Assembly: GCA_947095585.1 (NCBI GenBank)
Contig: OX352763.1
Span: 19,579,462-19,643,461, forward strand
DNA length: 64,000 bases
Direction of reading: 5' to 3'
DNA from: Nephrocerus scutellatus
Lineage: Eukaryota; Arthropoda; Insecta; Diptera; Pipunculidae
The notes beneath the pieces were generated by a model that saw only the letters and a program-made list of their open reading frames with translations, searched no databases and was not told the DNA's origin. Shown here piece after piece: positions 34,471 through 45,500 of the stretch (within the stretch, counting starts at the first letter, position 1; each line of letters begins with the position of its first letter). The position numbers and the translations under genes were made by a program.

Positions 34471-35925
34471 GACTACCCCTTGATAATTTAATAATAAAAA
34501 AAAAACCCATTTTATATGGAGAATTTTCTTTTCCTCATAACATCTACTATTGATCAGGAATCTATCCTTTAAAAACCCGTTTTGCAATCGAAGCCGTTCG
34601 TTAGTTAGAGCGCTTCATACATACATACTGAATGTATGTATGTATTAAAAATTATTATATATTTTGATAGTTTATAAGATGTTCGATTGGATGACATCGG
34701 CTCAATGGTTTTAATGGACAAATGATTCATTGAAAGTTGATACAAATCACTTTCGAGTATTAATATCTAACAATGACAACCATAAATAATTAAGAGCGAC
34801 AGAGTGGCAAAATTTATAAAAATATGTAGGAAACAAATTAATTAATTATCAAAAACTAAAAATATTTATTTGCTTTTTAATTACTTTAGTCATTGATATG
34901 CATTTTTGAGAATACATAATGCATTCAAAAACAATTTCAATCAAAAATTTGGAATCTTTAAACACGGAAGTTCTTAACCTTGCGTGCTTGGTACAAAAAA
35001 TTAAGCAAAAACAAAACTCTCCATTTAGACAACCTTCCCAAAGCGCTTAAAGGCAAAAAACCAAACGAAAACATTGCTGGAAGATACAAACAAGGAGAAA
35101 TAGGATATTAGACTTGAAAGTATCTATTGTACTCATAAACTATTCGTGCACGACTTTAATAACATGCCACAGATATAGATTATGATGATTTCAGCTTTAA
35201 GCCATGATTGCAAACTGTATAAATGTAATATGTATATATAAAACTAATAATAACCACAATGGAAATAGTCGTAATAATAGTAATAATTACAATTTTGAAT
35301 GGGTAAGCGTGCGCACACGAAGTTCGCATAAAAATGCGATCCAGCATCGAGATAGACAATCTCAATGAACGTTTGTGTGTACATGAAGAATATTATTATG
35401 AACTCTTAGTTTGTGCGTGTATCTGAACTTTTTTATCGGATCCAATGTACACTTTAGCTGAAGAAGACGGAACAGCAACAACAACAAAAGAAAAATATGT
35501 ATACAATAAAACGAATATTGCAAGGAGGCTGTGTAATAATCACCAGGGTATTCGCATTTCTCTTCTATGATCTTGATAAAGTGTGAAGTTTCTATGCCTT
35601 TCCTTAGCCTTTGAGCCTTTTGTTCACTTTAGTATGCAGCTATGAAGATTTTAGCTAAGAAGTTAAGTCAAAGAGATTTCATTTGATACAAAATACTTTG
35701 TCTAAATATTAGAGCGAAACAGTTGTCTACTTAGCACATTGGTTACATCAGAATATGTTTGAAAAGAAGTGGCGTTGCTGAGGAAGTTGATATTACGTCG
35801 TGTACTCTGTCCTCTATCAAACTACACCATATTGCAGACTAGTTCATAGGTTAGTTTTTATTTGGCAGCCAGTTGTATCACTTGTGTTTCTCAATGAAAT
35901 GAAAAAAGAGTAATATCGATCCGGA
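34471..35925. other. AT-rich stretch, nothing recognised
   Basis: Contains ATACATACTGAATGTATGTATGT near 34620, a short palindromic simple repeat, and no recognised gene. Confidence 0.4.
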
Positions 35926-35929
35926 TTTC

Positions 35930-36197
35930 GTTTTTTATTTTGGGATGGAAAAACATGCGAATTAATAAAAGCGAAGTTGGATGCTGTCTACCATCTATGA
36001 CAACCGTGAGATATTGGCTCCTTGAATTTAAACTTGGTCGTACATCTGTATTTGATGAGGAACGGCCAGGCCGCCTGGCAGACGTTGTTACCGGGGAAAT
36101 CGTCGAAATGATTCTCGCCGATCCCCAAACTAAAGTGCTCGAAGTGGCAGATGCTATAAGATAAGTGTAAGAAAAGTGTCGGGTCGATGGGTGCCGC
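35930..36197 (+). pseudogene. DD34D mariner transposase, N-terminal part
   Basis: VRYWLLEFKLGRTSVFDEER followed by PGRLADVVTGEIVEMILADP (36010-36130) and EVADAIR, then VRKVSGRWVPRLF after a stop at 36164. These are the mariner paired-HTH region and the WVPHEL-like linker (WVPRLF). At 36198 it stops abruptly and LINE sequence starts. The C-terminal half resumes at 37662. About 120 residues between the halves (first catalytic Asp included) are gone. Confidence 0.8.
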
Positions 36198-37541
36198 GAT
36201 TGTTCCAGCCAGTTCCTAAAAAAGGCGAACCGTCCTCTCTTTCCTCCTACCGATCAATTGCGCTAACATCCATACTTTCTAAGGTCATGGAAACGCTGAT
36301 CAATCGTAAGCTTATGCAATACCTTGAATATCACGTGAAATCCTTAGCGACCAGCAGTACGGTTATCGTAAGCAACGTTCTACAGGTGACCTGATGGCTT
36401 ATCTCACTGAAAAATGCAACCAGTCTATTCACAAATTTGGTGAAAGCAAAGTTGTCGCACTCGATATTTCCAAGGCATTTGACAGAGTCTGGCATCAAGC
36501 TCCTTTGTCGAAAAAGAATGCTTATGGAATTGATAAGGCCCTGCTTGATTGAATTATTAACTACCTTTCTGGCCATTCCGTCCAGTTCGTATTGGATGGT
36601 TTCAAAATGTTCACCGCATAAACGCCGGTGTTCCCCAAGGCTCTGTTTTGTCTCCGACACTCTACACTCAACACTATTTGCTACTTCTAATCCAATCCAT
36701 TCTTTCGCTGATGACAGCACTCCTAGCTTTTCGTATGACTTCACGCTTTCTGTACGCCCCTCTTTGTTGCAAGTGGAACTTGAACAACATAAGTTGACAG
36801 CATAGCAAGGTGGGGACTACATAATAGAGTTGAATTTAACGCTTCTAAAACCCAATGCTGTCTTCTGTCGTCCAAGCGTAATTTAAACCCCCAACCTTTA
36901 TCCATGAATGGAACTTGCATCAATGAAACTGAAAAGCTCTCAATTCTCGGTATGTGCGCCACCGGCAAAAATGCTGCGAAATGTTTAGGTTTCCCAAAAC
37001 GCTGCAAGATGTACTTCACTCCTTCAGATCTGGCTACTATAAACAAGGTATATATTCGCCCTAAACTTGCATACAACTGCATTTTCTGGGCAGGTGCTCC
37101 CAAGACCACATTACATCTACTAGACAGAGTTCAGAACCGCCCGTTAAAAATTATTTGTGACGCAAATATCGCGAAAACAATCGAATCGCTTGAGCATCGT
37201 AGGAATGTCACTGTGTTATCGCTTTTTCCACTAGCGGTGTTCAAAAAAATATCCAGATGCATCCCGCCCATTCCCTAGCCCATCAATAATACCCGTGCCT
37301 CAACTCGAGCCCATAGGTCTGCCATTAAGACTATCTTCGGACGTACTAACCAATTCAGAGATTCCTTCTTTAGCCGCACAATAGTTATGTGGAAAGAATT
37401 GCCAGATTCTGTGTTTCCGCATTTGTATGATCTGCAGTCGATTAAGACACACGTGCATAGACATCTCACCTTTTCCTCTCCCTAATTTCCTAACGCCCAT
37501 GCTGTACTAATTATTAGGGTGCAAATCCCTTTTGCGTGTGT
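36198..37541 (+). pseudogene. Jockey-like LINE inserted in a mariner
   Basis: 5'-truncated copy beginning at the RT fingers: PVPKKGEPSSLSSYRSIALT (36203-36262), SILSKVMETLINRKLMQYL, then VVALDISKAFDRVWHQA (36450-36500), HRINAGVPQGSVLSPTL near 36610-36660, and SFADDSTPSFSYDF near 36702-36742 with the FADD active site intact. Then come NGTCINETEKLSILGMCATG (36904), TTLHLLDRVQNRPLKII near 37104-37155, and the C-terminal NQFRDSFFSRTIVMWKELPD (37348-37410). The 3' UTR ends GGGTGCAAATCCC at 37519-37530. Numerous frameshifts (for example near 36535 and 36600) inactivate it. This is the most complete copy of the family here. Confidence 0.85.
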
Positions 37542-37630
37542 CATCATCATCATCTACAACCGGGGTCTAGTCCTGGCCTCCCGCAAAAAGTCTCTCCACC
37601 GGTCCCGATTTCGAGCCGATGTCATCCAGT
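37542..37630 (-). pseudogene. RTE 3' tail, 89 bp, with target duplication
   Basis: Minus strand reads GATGTCATCCAG inverted up to the terminal CGGGAGGCCAGGACTAGACC, CCGGTTGTAGATGATGATGA. The ATGATG tail is the usual trinucleotide end of RTE elements. It is flanked by TTTTGCGTGTGT (37530-37541) and TTTTCGTGTGT (37631-37641), a nearly perfect duplication. It is an extremely 5'-truncated insertion into the LINE's 3' end. Confidence 0.85.
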
Positions 37631-37661
37631 TTTTCGTGTGTACATTATAAAAAAAAAATCA

Positions 37662-38064
37662 GAACAAAGAAGACCGATCACGGGGCAGTACTACAATGAA
37701 TTATTGGACCGATTCAATAAGAAATTGAAGGAGACACGACCTCATTCGGCTAAGACAGAAGTTCTTCTTCACCACGATAATGCACCAGCACATTCAAGCC
37801 GACTGTCGCGGCCAAATGTTATGAACTGCGCTAGCAATTACTGCCGCACCCACCGTACTTTCCTGACCAGGCTCCTTGTGATTTCTTTCTGTTCCCAAAC
37901 GTGAAAACATGGCTTGGAGGAAAAAAATTTAGCTCAAACGAGGAAACGGAAGCGTATTTGAAGAGTTTGAAAGATCGTATTTTGTAGAGCGGTTAAAGCA
38001 ATGGCAGAAACGTTGGGAAAAATGTATCGGCCTAAAAGGAGATTACGTTGAAAAAAAATCCGAA
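37662..38064 (+). pseudogene. DD34D mariner transposase, C-terminal part
   Basis: RRPITGQYYNELLDRFNKKL leads to EVLLHHDNAPAHSSR (second Asp, near 37779). A 1-base deletion then shifts the frame to QLLPHPPYFPDQAPCDFFLF (third Asp) and NVKTWLGGKKFSSNEE. Corrected for the lost base, the two Asp are 34 residues apart, the canonical mariner spacing. A TAG at 37985 follows ILS-like text; then GLKGDYVEKKSE. It belongs to the same element as 35930-36197. Confidence 0.85.
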
Positions 38065-39125
38065 AAACTTGCGTCTTCATTCCTTACACGAGTATTTAAA
38101 GGTATCAAGTGCCTAAATATTAAAGTGATAATAATAATCACTTTAATAATAATCCACAAAATTCTACGACCCGTAATGTAACATGATGTAAAGAAACATT
38201 TGTAAAATTCAGCAGACTTTATGACAAACTTGTTAAGCACTAAAAACAAAATTACAATCTTAAAAAATATATAAAACGTAAAACAGTTATATGTAAATTT
38301 GTAAATTTTTAATTTTTTGAATTATGACTTACCATTTCACTTCACCGAATAAGCCTAAAAATATTTGTATCACTTTATCTTCACATATTACAACAACTTC
38401 TTTTTGGTCATTACAACCTTATCATCCGTGCAATGTCTCATACAATTTTAAATTTCACACCAATAAATAAATTGTGTGGATATAAATTGTAAATTGTGTG
38501 GATATTGTGTATGTATGTTTATCTCAATTTGTTAATTGAATTCTTTGTATCCGCAGTGTGTAATGTCAAATACAAGAACAACCTTTGTTGTGTGCTCCTT
38601 TTGTTTTTTTTTGCGCTTAAGTAGCACAAAAAGATTACATTTACCAGTACATGTTTGTACATATATTTCAAGTTTTGGTAAAGGTAAAGAGAATTATTTT
38701 CTTTTATTGCCACTTAAAATACACCTGATTTTTTTGTTAATTTAACGCAACACAACACTCAGAGATGAAATTTGGGGGAAAAGATTATATTAACGGACAA
38801 TACACAAAAAAAAGATCGGCCAATAAAAAATATTGCGGGGGCATAAAGAAAACTTTCAGTTGATACACACGACAAGTTGAATTGCATTTTCTTTTGCCCA
38901 AAAGAAAGTAAAGCGTTAAATAAAGTACGCACTCAAATATTAACTTTTCTTTAAATTACGATATTTTAATTTTTTTTAGTGTGCACATCAGATTTTGAAA
39001 AATGTACCACACTCTAACAGCATAGATTCGGAAGTTGCACCAAAAACTATGTAACCCAATAATGCACACATAAATCACTCGTTAATTCAATTTAGAATTA
39101 CTTATTTTCGAAGTTTTTCAATATT
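38065..39125. other. AT-rich stretch, nothing recognised
   Basis: A short duplication (AATTGTGTGGATATAAATTG / AATTGTGTGGATATTGTGTA) lies near 38468-38512. No gene seen. Confidence 0.4.
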
Positions 39126-39129
39126 CAAT

Positions 39130-39740
39130 AATGTGTTAAATATTGCTGTTAAGAGTCACGCGTATCCATTTGTGTGCTGCCGAACCGGCCAACCGCTCGC
39201 AATTGACTGAATGGTCCAGAAAAATGTTTAACTGCTTTAGCGCAAGTCAACAGTGCTCAGTGACAGCAGAGTCAAGACAAGTCAACCAGCTTCAGAATGG
39301 AGTCAGCGGTGGTTGTTGCTGTTGTTGATCGCATGGTTGTTGGTCCGGATAATATACAACAATCCCATATTCCCAAAGTCGAAACACACAACCTGTGGTG
39401 GTGTGTTGGCAGGCAGACGACGATGAACGGCGAGCTTCGACGTGGAGATGCTCAGATACTTTTACACCTCCCTCAGCAATTTTACGTTAGATACTCGACA
39501 CTGTCAGCCGGCGGTGGCGGCTGTGGCGGTCTCATTCGTAGTACGAAATGGAGTTAAACAAGTGAAAAACTCGATTTGCGGTTATCTCCCGCTCAGCGGC
39601 CAGCGCAAGCACACTATAGGCTTAAAGCTAAATCTCAAAGAAACCAAACGACAACTGCGACGACAAACCTTAAAATTAAGAAATATGCTGGAGCATAATA
39701 CGAGTATGCTATGCTTGGTAGTTGTCGACGTAAACTAAGC
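39130..39740 (+). other. GC-richer island of possible leader or promoter DNA
   Basis: Base composition is clearly richer in G+C than the flanks. It contains CAG/TTG runs (GGTGGTTGTTGCTGTTGTTG near 39308) and GCCGGCGGTGGCGGCTGTGG near 39509. Open frames run in several phases, but none has a recognisable domain. Such segments often mark 5' leaders of fly genes; a poorly defined repeat is an alternative. The second intact mariner sits just downstream. Confidence 0.25.
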
Positions 39741-39841
39741 GGCGGTGCTTCTTGCAGTACGCTTTTGATTTTATGAAAAAGAGGAATAGCATTTATTAAG
39801 AAAGTTTTGTTGATAAATAACTTTAATAAACTTTCAAACTA

Positions 39842-41144
39842 ACGGGTGTTTTTTTAAGAGGTTGCCGATTTTTTTTTGAATAAAACACATATAAAATTAT
39901 GAAATGACCAAAATTTTTTTTTATTTGGTAGATAATTTTTTGGCATTTAACATTTAAACACAATTTCTGGCATATGGCTACCACGACTATTTTTCACAAA
40001 TGTCATTCTGGAGGTCCAATTTTCCAGCACTTTTTCAAGCATTTGAGGGCGTATGTCAGCAATGACACGTTGAATATTGGTTTCCAAAGCGTCAATCGAT
40101 TGAGGTTTATCCACATAAACCAATGACTTCACGTATCCCCACAAAAAGTAATCGAGTGGCGTCAAATCGCACGAACGCGGAGGCCAATTCACCGGACCAT
40201 TTCTCGAAATAATGTTGTCGTTGAAAGTTTCTTTCAATAAGTCGATTGTTTCACGTGCTGTATGGCAAGTGGCACCATCTTGTTGAAACCACATTTCATC
40301 CATATCCATATCTTCAAGATTTGACAACAAAAACTCATTTAACATGGTTCTGTATCGATTTCCATTCACGGTAACGCGTCGTCCTTCCTCATTTTTAAAG
40401 AAATATGGACCGATGATCCCACCAGCCCATAGACCGCACCAAACAGTACATTTATCAGGATGCATTGGTAATTCTTGAACGGCGTGTGGATTATCTTTGC
40501 TCCAAATGCGACAATTTTGTTTGTTGACGTATCCATTTAACAAAAAATGCGCCTCATCACTGAAGAGAATTTTACGGTAAAAAAATGGATCTTCGTTCAA
40601 TTGATTTAACGACCAATCACTGAATTCACGGCGCAAACGATGGTCGTGTGGCTTTAATTCTTGCACCAATTGAATTTTGTATGGCACCAAACCCAAATCT
40701 TTACGTAAAATTTTCCATAAAGTCGATGGACAAAGTCCAATTTGCTGAGCACGACGACGAATCGATAAATTGTCGTTTTCTTCGACACTGGCCTCAACGA
40801 CAGCAATATTTTCTTCTGTACGAACTCTTCTCATTCTTGTCGGTGGCTTGGCATCCAAAAGAGTGAATGTAGACCGAAATTTGGTAATTACGTTCTTTAT
40901 GGTGGTCTCTGACGGACGATTATGTGCACCATAAAATTCACGAAGTGCTCTATAAACATTTTTAATTGAACACTGATTTTGAAAATAAATTTCCACGATT
41001 TGAAAACGTTGTTCTGGAGTTAACCTATTCATAATGATTTGCCAAATAATACTGAGTAGAAATGCCACTTTGAGCTGTCAAAACAACTGTCATAAAATAA
41101 AACGACATCTATCGGAAAAACAAACCTCCTAAAAAAACACCCTT
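39842..41144 (-). mobile_element. Intact rosa-type DD41D mariner, copy 2
   Basis: A 1303-bp element in inverse orientation to copy 1, bounded by TA at 39840-39841 and 41145-41146. The terminal repeats are the same as copy 1. The two copies differ at only a handful of positions visible by eye, including a one-base difference in an A run and a few substitutions. The close similarity implies a very recent common source. Confidence 0.93.
39947..41032 (-). CDS. DD41D mariner (rosa family) transposase
   Basis: Reads MNRLTPEQRFQIVEIYF from the ATG at 41032-41030 for 361 residues without interruption. The protein appears identical to the one encoded at 14727-15812; the visible coding differences are silent (for example GTG versus GTC in the Val-Glu codon pair near residue 83). 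The only amino-acid difference is in the non-translated open leader upstream of the ATG (Val versus Ile). Catalytic residues Asp159, Asp252 and Asp294 and both HTH motifs are intact. Two intact copies within 25 kb indicate an active or very recently active family. The enzyme should recognise the same ends as the deleted forms at 50792 and 51123. Confidence 0.95.
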   Translation of the reverse strand: MNRLTPEQRFQIVEIYFQNQCSIKNVYRALREFYGAHNRPSETTIKNVITKFRSTFTLLDAKPPTRMRRVRTEENIAVVEASVEENDNLSIRRRAQQIGLCPSTLWKILRKDLGLVPYKIQLVQELKPHDHRLRREFSDWSLNQLNEDPFFYRKILFSDEAHFLLNGYVNKQNCRIWSKDNPHAVQELPMHPDKCTVWCGLWAGGIIGPYFFKNEEGRRVTVNGNRYRTMLNEFLLSNLEDMDMDEMWFQQDGATCHTARETIDLLKETFNDNIISRNGPVNWPPRSCDLTPLDYFLWGYVKSLVYVDKPQSIDALETNIQRVIADIRPQMLEKVLENWTSRMTFVKNSRGSHMPEIVFKC

Positions 41145-41146
41145 TA

Positions 41147-41733
41147 GAACCTAGTGTTTCAAAATAACTATTGATGCCAATGCGTAAGAAAGACAAGACG
41201 AAATTCAGGCGTCGTATGAAATGTTGACAAAATCTCAGTAATTTAAAGCGGGTGTGTAGTTTTAAAAAAAAAACAAATATTAAACCTTTCTTGAGATCAT
41301 TTTTAAACAACTTTCACAGATCTAAAAGAGCTAAAATTATGTGGGCAACTCAGTCTTATGAAAAACGTCTGTTTAATTTGGGAAAAATACAAAAGTTTTA
41401 TAATTATCGACATAGAAGGAGATTTGAACAATGTCCACATTAACGCTAGGTAGCTAGGTAGGTAGCATTAGGCTACATTAGAAAAAATTGGGAGTGGTGT
41501 GGGGGTGTATCTTCAAGCTACATGGGGGGTCAAAGTTGAACAAAGTTGGAAAATTGGGAAAATGAAAAATCAGGAAAACCTTCGAGTGCCTATTATCCTG
41601 ATAGGTCCTCTATCTAATAAAAATATAAAGGTTCAGGTTAGAAAACTCACCGCAGGTGTGATTTTACCGCTTGGGTATTTTTCTACCCATTCCGCACATT
41701 GATTCTAGAAATACATGATTTTGGGATTTTTAT
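41147..41733. other. Stretch without a recognised gene; possible piggyBac 3' end
   Basis: Around 41590-41690 the text (ATCCTGATAGG, CCGCTTGGGTATTTTTCTAC) lies directly downstream, on the minus strand, of the piggyBac zinc-finger fragment and may be its 3' UTR. TAGGTAGCTAGGTAGGTAGC at 41449 is a simple repeat. Confidence 0.35.
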
Positions 41734-41919
41734 TCAATAAAAAAATGCAGTTTTAATTTTAGTCACGTCTTTTGGGGTGCCAACATGAAACTCTACAAAG
41801 CAACTTTTTGGGTGAAGGGTCATATCACATTTGACGCATCCGTAGTCAGTTTTAACGCCACATTGAGCACATCGGGCTCGTCTCCCGAGTTTTTCAACCA
41901 AATGATCAGTTCGATCCAT
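41734..41919 (-). pseudogene. piggyBac-like C-terminal zinc-finger fragment
   Basis: The minus-strand ATG frame encodes RCAQCGVKTDYGCVKCDMTL followed by HPKSCFVEFH. This is a Cys-His cluster (CxxC..CxxC..H..C..H) like the C-terminal cysteine-rich domain of piggyBac transposases, which binds element ends. Only about 60 codons survive, with the catalytic domain absent upstream. A host gene with a similar finger is possible but less likely. Confidence 0.6.
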
Positions 41920-41939
41920 TCGCTTCTTTTACTATGTAA

Positions 41940-43470
41940 AATAAAGTAAAAACATATCCACTATCATTTCCTTTATAAACACCATTACTGCTCCATTATA
42001 AAAAAATACAATTGTTATTGATTGTAAAACGATTTCAACAATGACATTGGCATTTACATTATCTAAATTTCAGTACTCATTTTCCAACTGAAGAGTGAGA
42101 ATAAATACTATACCACCTCGTATAGGGTATAAAAGAAAAGAAAACTACATAAATCCATACATATTTTATTTTGTTGCGGTGGGTCTACATCGGCTTCACA
42201 GCGCGTACAACAATCCCATATCCAAAAGTCCCAGATTCCCCAAAAGTGGTCGAACAACTTTAGACTTTGGTAGATTGGCCAAGCTGGTGCGCTGTTCCAC
42301 TGCTTGTAGGTTCGACTGATGGCAGTCGGTGGATGGATGATCATTTTCTGTGCAAGCAAGAATTGCGTTCCCATGCCTGTCCCCCATGAGCTCGCGGTGC
42401 TGAGCGTTTTGCGTCCTCTAGCACTCGGTTGTATTGTATATTTGCTATATAGAGAATCACAAAAGTAATTCCGAAAGATACATTGGTTAGCAAAAGATGA
42501 AACTATCGATATACAATGGCAGAAGATGTTGCCAATATACCTGTATAGCGATTTATGTATGTTGATTGGGTTTTCGGTCATAATCTTAATGGTACGTATG
42601 TACCGAAAAGTTTTCTACCAGTTTGATGGTCGTTCTTTTCGCTTATATTCGTATTCAATCCGATTTCATATGATAAATTGAATTCATTAGGAGTAAATGC
42701 ATTTCCATTATGTTACCGAACAAAAACAAATTTTCGTTATGATTTTTTGATCAGCAAATTATGCTCGTTCTTACCATAATAGTAAGGTTTCATTTATTAC
42801 AAAGCAGCAATTACCACTTTAAAGTACAAATCAAGCGGACATACGGAAAAACGATGGGTTTAAATAACACTAGTGACTGTTCCTTTGATTATGTATTACC
42901 AAAATTCGGAGTATGACCTACAAATAAAATAAAAATAAATTAAACCTGTCTTTCTATTTATTTAGAAATTAGAAATGCTACCCCAAGGCTGTATAATTTA
43001 TCATGCTCAATGGATAAGCAACCGAGAGACTCCCGCTCATTGGGAAAACTTTGCTGCAATAAGTTATACTCTTATAACACTTTGCTTTTGGTTTTCTTTT
43101 TAACCACAAAAAGAAACCCCCCTTCTAATCGCTAGCAAACCTACTATCATCTCACTTGCAGCTCCACATACTTATTTCATTCATATATCTCGACTATGTA
43201 TCTCGGTATAATACCTGTGTTGGAAACTGACATTTTACTGGCTTAAAACTCAGTTGACCATGGGTGATATATGCGGCAAAGTAACGCTTAAAGAGGTGTT
43301 TAATGATCACCAACTTGAACGAAGAACAAACGAATGAATTCGAGCAAAACAAAACAAAAAACACAAGACAATACAAACACAAGCACTATGTTGTGTATCT
43401 ATCGCCTGTTCGTTTGAAATTACTATGCAGTCAACAGAGCGTACAGTTTATTTTTTTCTGATAGTGTCCT
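41940..43470. other. Mostly AT-rich; one GC-richer patch
   Basis: 42165-42435 is GC-richer (ATCGGCTTCACAGCGCGTAC, CATGAGCTCGCGGTGCTGAG). It shares the short phrase TACAACAATCCCATAT with the island at 39350. It may be a piece of a repeat or a leader. No ORF with a known domain. Confidence 0.35.
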
Positions 43471-43604
43471 TATACAGGGTGACCCTTAATTCGTTCACAA
43501 TCATTTGGGAAAAGATTCTTGGGTATATTCAAGAAAAAAGTCGTTTTACAGTAAGGGTCTATCTCCAATGTTGACCATGTTAACGGAAATTGCTTTGTTA
43601 ATAC

Positions 43605-44715
43605 TGTTTCGAAAGTAGTTAATAGTAGCGTTGATAATGGAATTCGAATACTTAGATAAATCGCAATGTACATACTGCATACTAAACATGTTAGCTAATA
43701 AAAATACACTTTTAATTTAAAACGTTTAAAACGAGTATTGTGCGTAGTAGTTTGTAGTAGTTTTTTTTGCAATTTGTTTTCTTTTTTTGTGATTTGTCAA
43801 TGTTCATCCAGTTCTGAGTTATCTTTAAAGTTTCAAGTCTAGCTCAATAGGAAGCTAGTTTAAAATTAATTACAAAATTCCACCCGCACAGATAGACATA
43901 CATAAAAGCGAGGTAATAAAAACGTTTTAAAATAGGCACTGAATTAGAATTAAGCACTTTTAAATAGCACACTTTTAGGCTGTAAGATTTATTAGATTAT
44001 TAAAAATGTAACCGCCTGTAACTTTAAATCATTATGTCTTATTTCTTTCCTTTACTCCGCGGCGGAGCATAAGGCTTCTACAAACGCCCGCTCGACTGGA
44101 ATCCGCAAGGAAACCGTCGAGTTGGCCGTCCTAGCAAGACATGAAAAAGGACAATAGAAGAGGAAGCAAGATCCCAGGGGACCGAGTGGCGTCTCTTGAA
44201 ATCATTATGTACTGGTCAAAAATGTAGTCAAACCGGTTCGTGCTATTTGTCCGGTTTGTCCGGTAGGAACATAATTGTATATGTAGTTTATTTTAAGAAG
44301 ATGACTCATTACATATGAGTATCGTTAGTTGTAAATAAGTGAATAAGGCTACAATTTTCTGGTCTTTTTCTGGATATTTCTGTCTATAAGTTTATGGAAA
44401 CTTTTCAATGAGTATAAAAGGTGGCGTCCGCTGCAGAGGATTCATGCATTGTTTAGAATTCAACCAGTCAAGTTCAAAAAGTTCTTGCAAAGAGATAAAG
44501 CTACCACCATAGAGAATCTTAGTGAATTACAAGTGTTGTTGTAATAAGTGTTTTTGTTTACATTTAAAGTTATCACCAATAAATTGTGAACAATAAGTTG
44601 TGAACTTGTATTATTTTTACTGTTTGTTTATTAAAGTTGTTATTTGTAAATTAATAAACTGTTGTGTTTTATTTGCAAAATCCATTAGGAACTCGAAAGC
44701 CTAAATTTCGTAACA
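43605..44715 (+). mobile_element. LTR (family 1) with two internal insertions
   Basis: Starts TGTTTCGAAAGTAGTTAATA and ends TTTCGTAACA, homologous to the solo LTR at 29643-30240. Compared with that copy it carries an extra 254 bases at 43675-43928 and 161 bases at 44038-44198. A TATA (GAGTATAAAAGGTGG near 44411) and an initiator region (GGATTCATGCATTGT) are retained. A tRNA primer site follows directly. Confidence 0.85.
44038..44198. repeat. Retroposed fragment with 12-bp target duplication
   Basis: 161 bases of GC-rich sequence (CGGCGGAGCATAAGGCTTCT, CGTCGAGTTGGCCGTCCTAG) flanked on both sides by AAATCATTATGT (44026-44037 and 44199-44210). The duplication marks a retroposon, probably a truncated LINE or SINE. 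I do not recognise the family. Confidence 0.75.
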
Positions 44716-44717
44716 AT

Positions 44718-44732
44718 TGGTGTCAGAAGTGG
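44718..44732 (+). other. Primer binding site for tRNA-Leu
   Basis: TGGTGTCAGAAGTGG begins two bases after the LTR. It is complementary to the 3' end of insect leucine tRNA (CCACTTCTGACACCA). Gypsy-group LTR retrotransposons prime minus-strand cDNA from such a site. An ATG frame starting MADNEF at 44872 may be the gag start, cut off at about 44898. Confidence 0.8.
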
Positions 44733-44898
44733 CATTTTGCATATCGTCAATCGTGGGACAATAAAATTTTGCAAATTGTGAGACAGTACATTAATTGGTG
44801 GTGTTTGCTGATTTTGAGACCGTAAATAATTTGGTGAAATTATAATAACAAAAAAAAAGTTACTGAGCTCAATGGCAGACAACGAATTTATTAGCAGA

Positions 44899-45500
44899 AT
44901 TCTTTGGACGGACGAATCTCAATTTACAAGAGATGGGATGGGCTGCGGAGAATCCACACAGAAGGAGACAATCATCATTTCAACACAAATTCAGCGTCAA
45001 TATGTACGCAGGTATAATTGGTAACAAGTTTATCGGCCCCTTCAAACTACCACCCAGGCAGAATTCAACAAACTATCTGGAGTTTTTGTGAAATGATTTA
45101 CCAGAATTATTGGAGGACATTCCACTGTTTCAACTAGCTTCATCATATTTCCAACAGGAAGGTGCTCCAGTCCACTATGGTCGAGAGGTTAAAAATTGGC
45201 TAGATAAAGAGTACGGTAATCGTTGGATGGGAAGAAATGGACCAGTTCACTGGCCCGCAAGATCTCCTGACATTACAGTTTTGGATTTTTTTGTATGGTA
45301 AAGAGTGAGGGAACTTGTTTATTCAACCGACAAAGTAACTCTAAGTGAATTAGGAGAGCGTATTCTCAAAGCGTTATCAAAAGCTAGGCAGCCGTTGTCC
45401 AAAATAAGAATTCGTAGTGAAATCCAAAAACGGGCTGTAGCATGCATACAAAATCAAGTAGGACAATTTGTCATACATAGAATCATTTTTTATTCATAGG
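44899..45500 (+). pseudogene. DD41D transposase C-terminal half, dead
   Basis: RILWTDESQFTRDG (first Asp) begins at 44899, then NKFIGPFKLPP near 45020. SYFQQEGAPVHYGREVKNWL near 45146-45205 carries Glu where the second catalytic Asp should be. NGPVHWPARSPDITVLDFF (third Asp) ends near 45293, followed by a TAA at 45300 and the tail RVRELVYSTDKVTLSELGE. The Asp-to-Glu position and the third Asp are 41 residues apart. The N-terminal DNA-binding half was lost when the LTR element inserted. Confidence 0.8.

Noticed and set aside
42108..42581. 157-codon minus-strand frame
   Set aside because: No domain recognised and composition changes mid-frame; kept only as a GC-richer patch.
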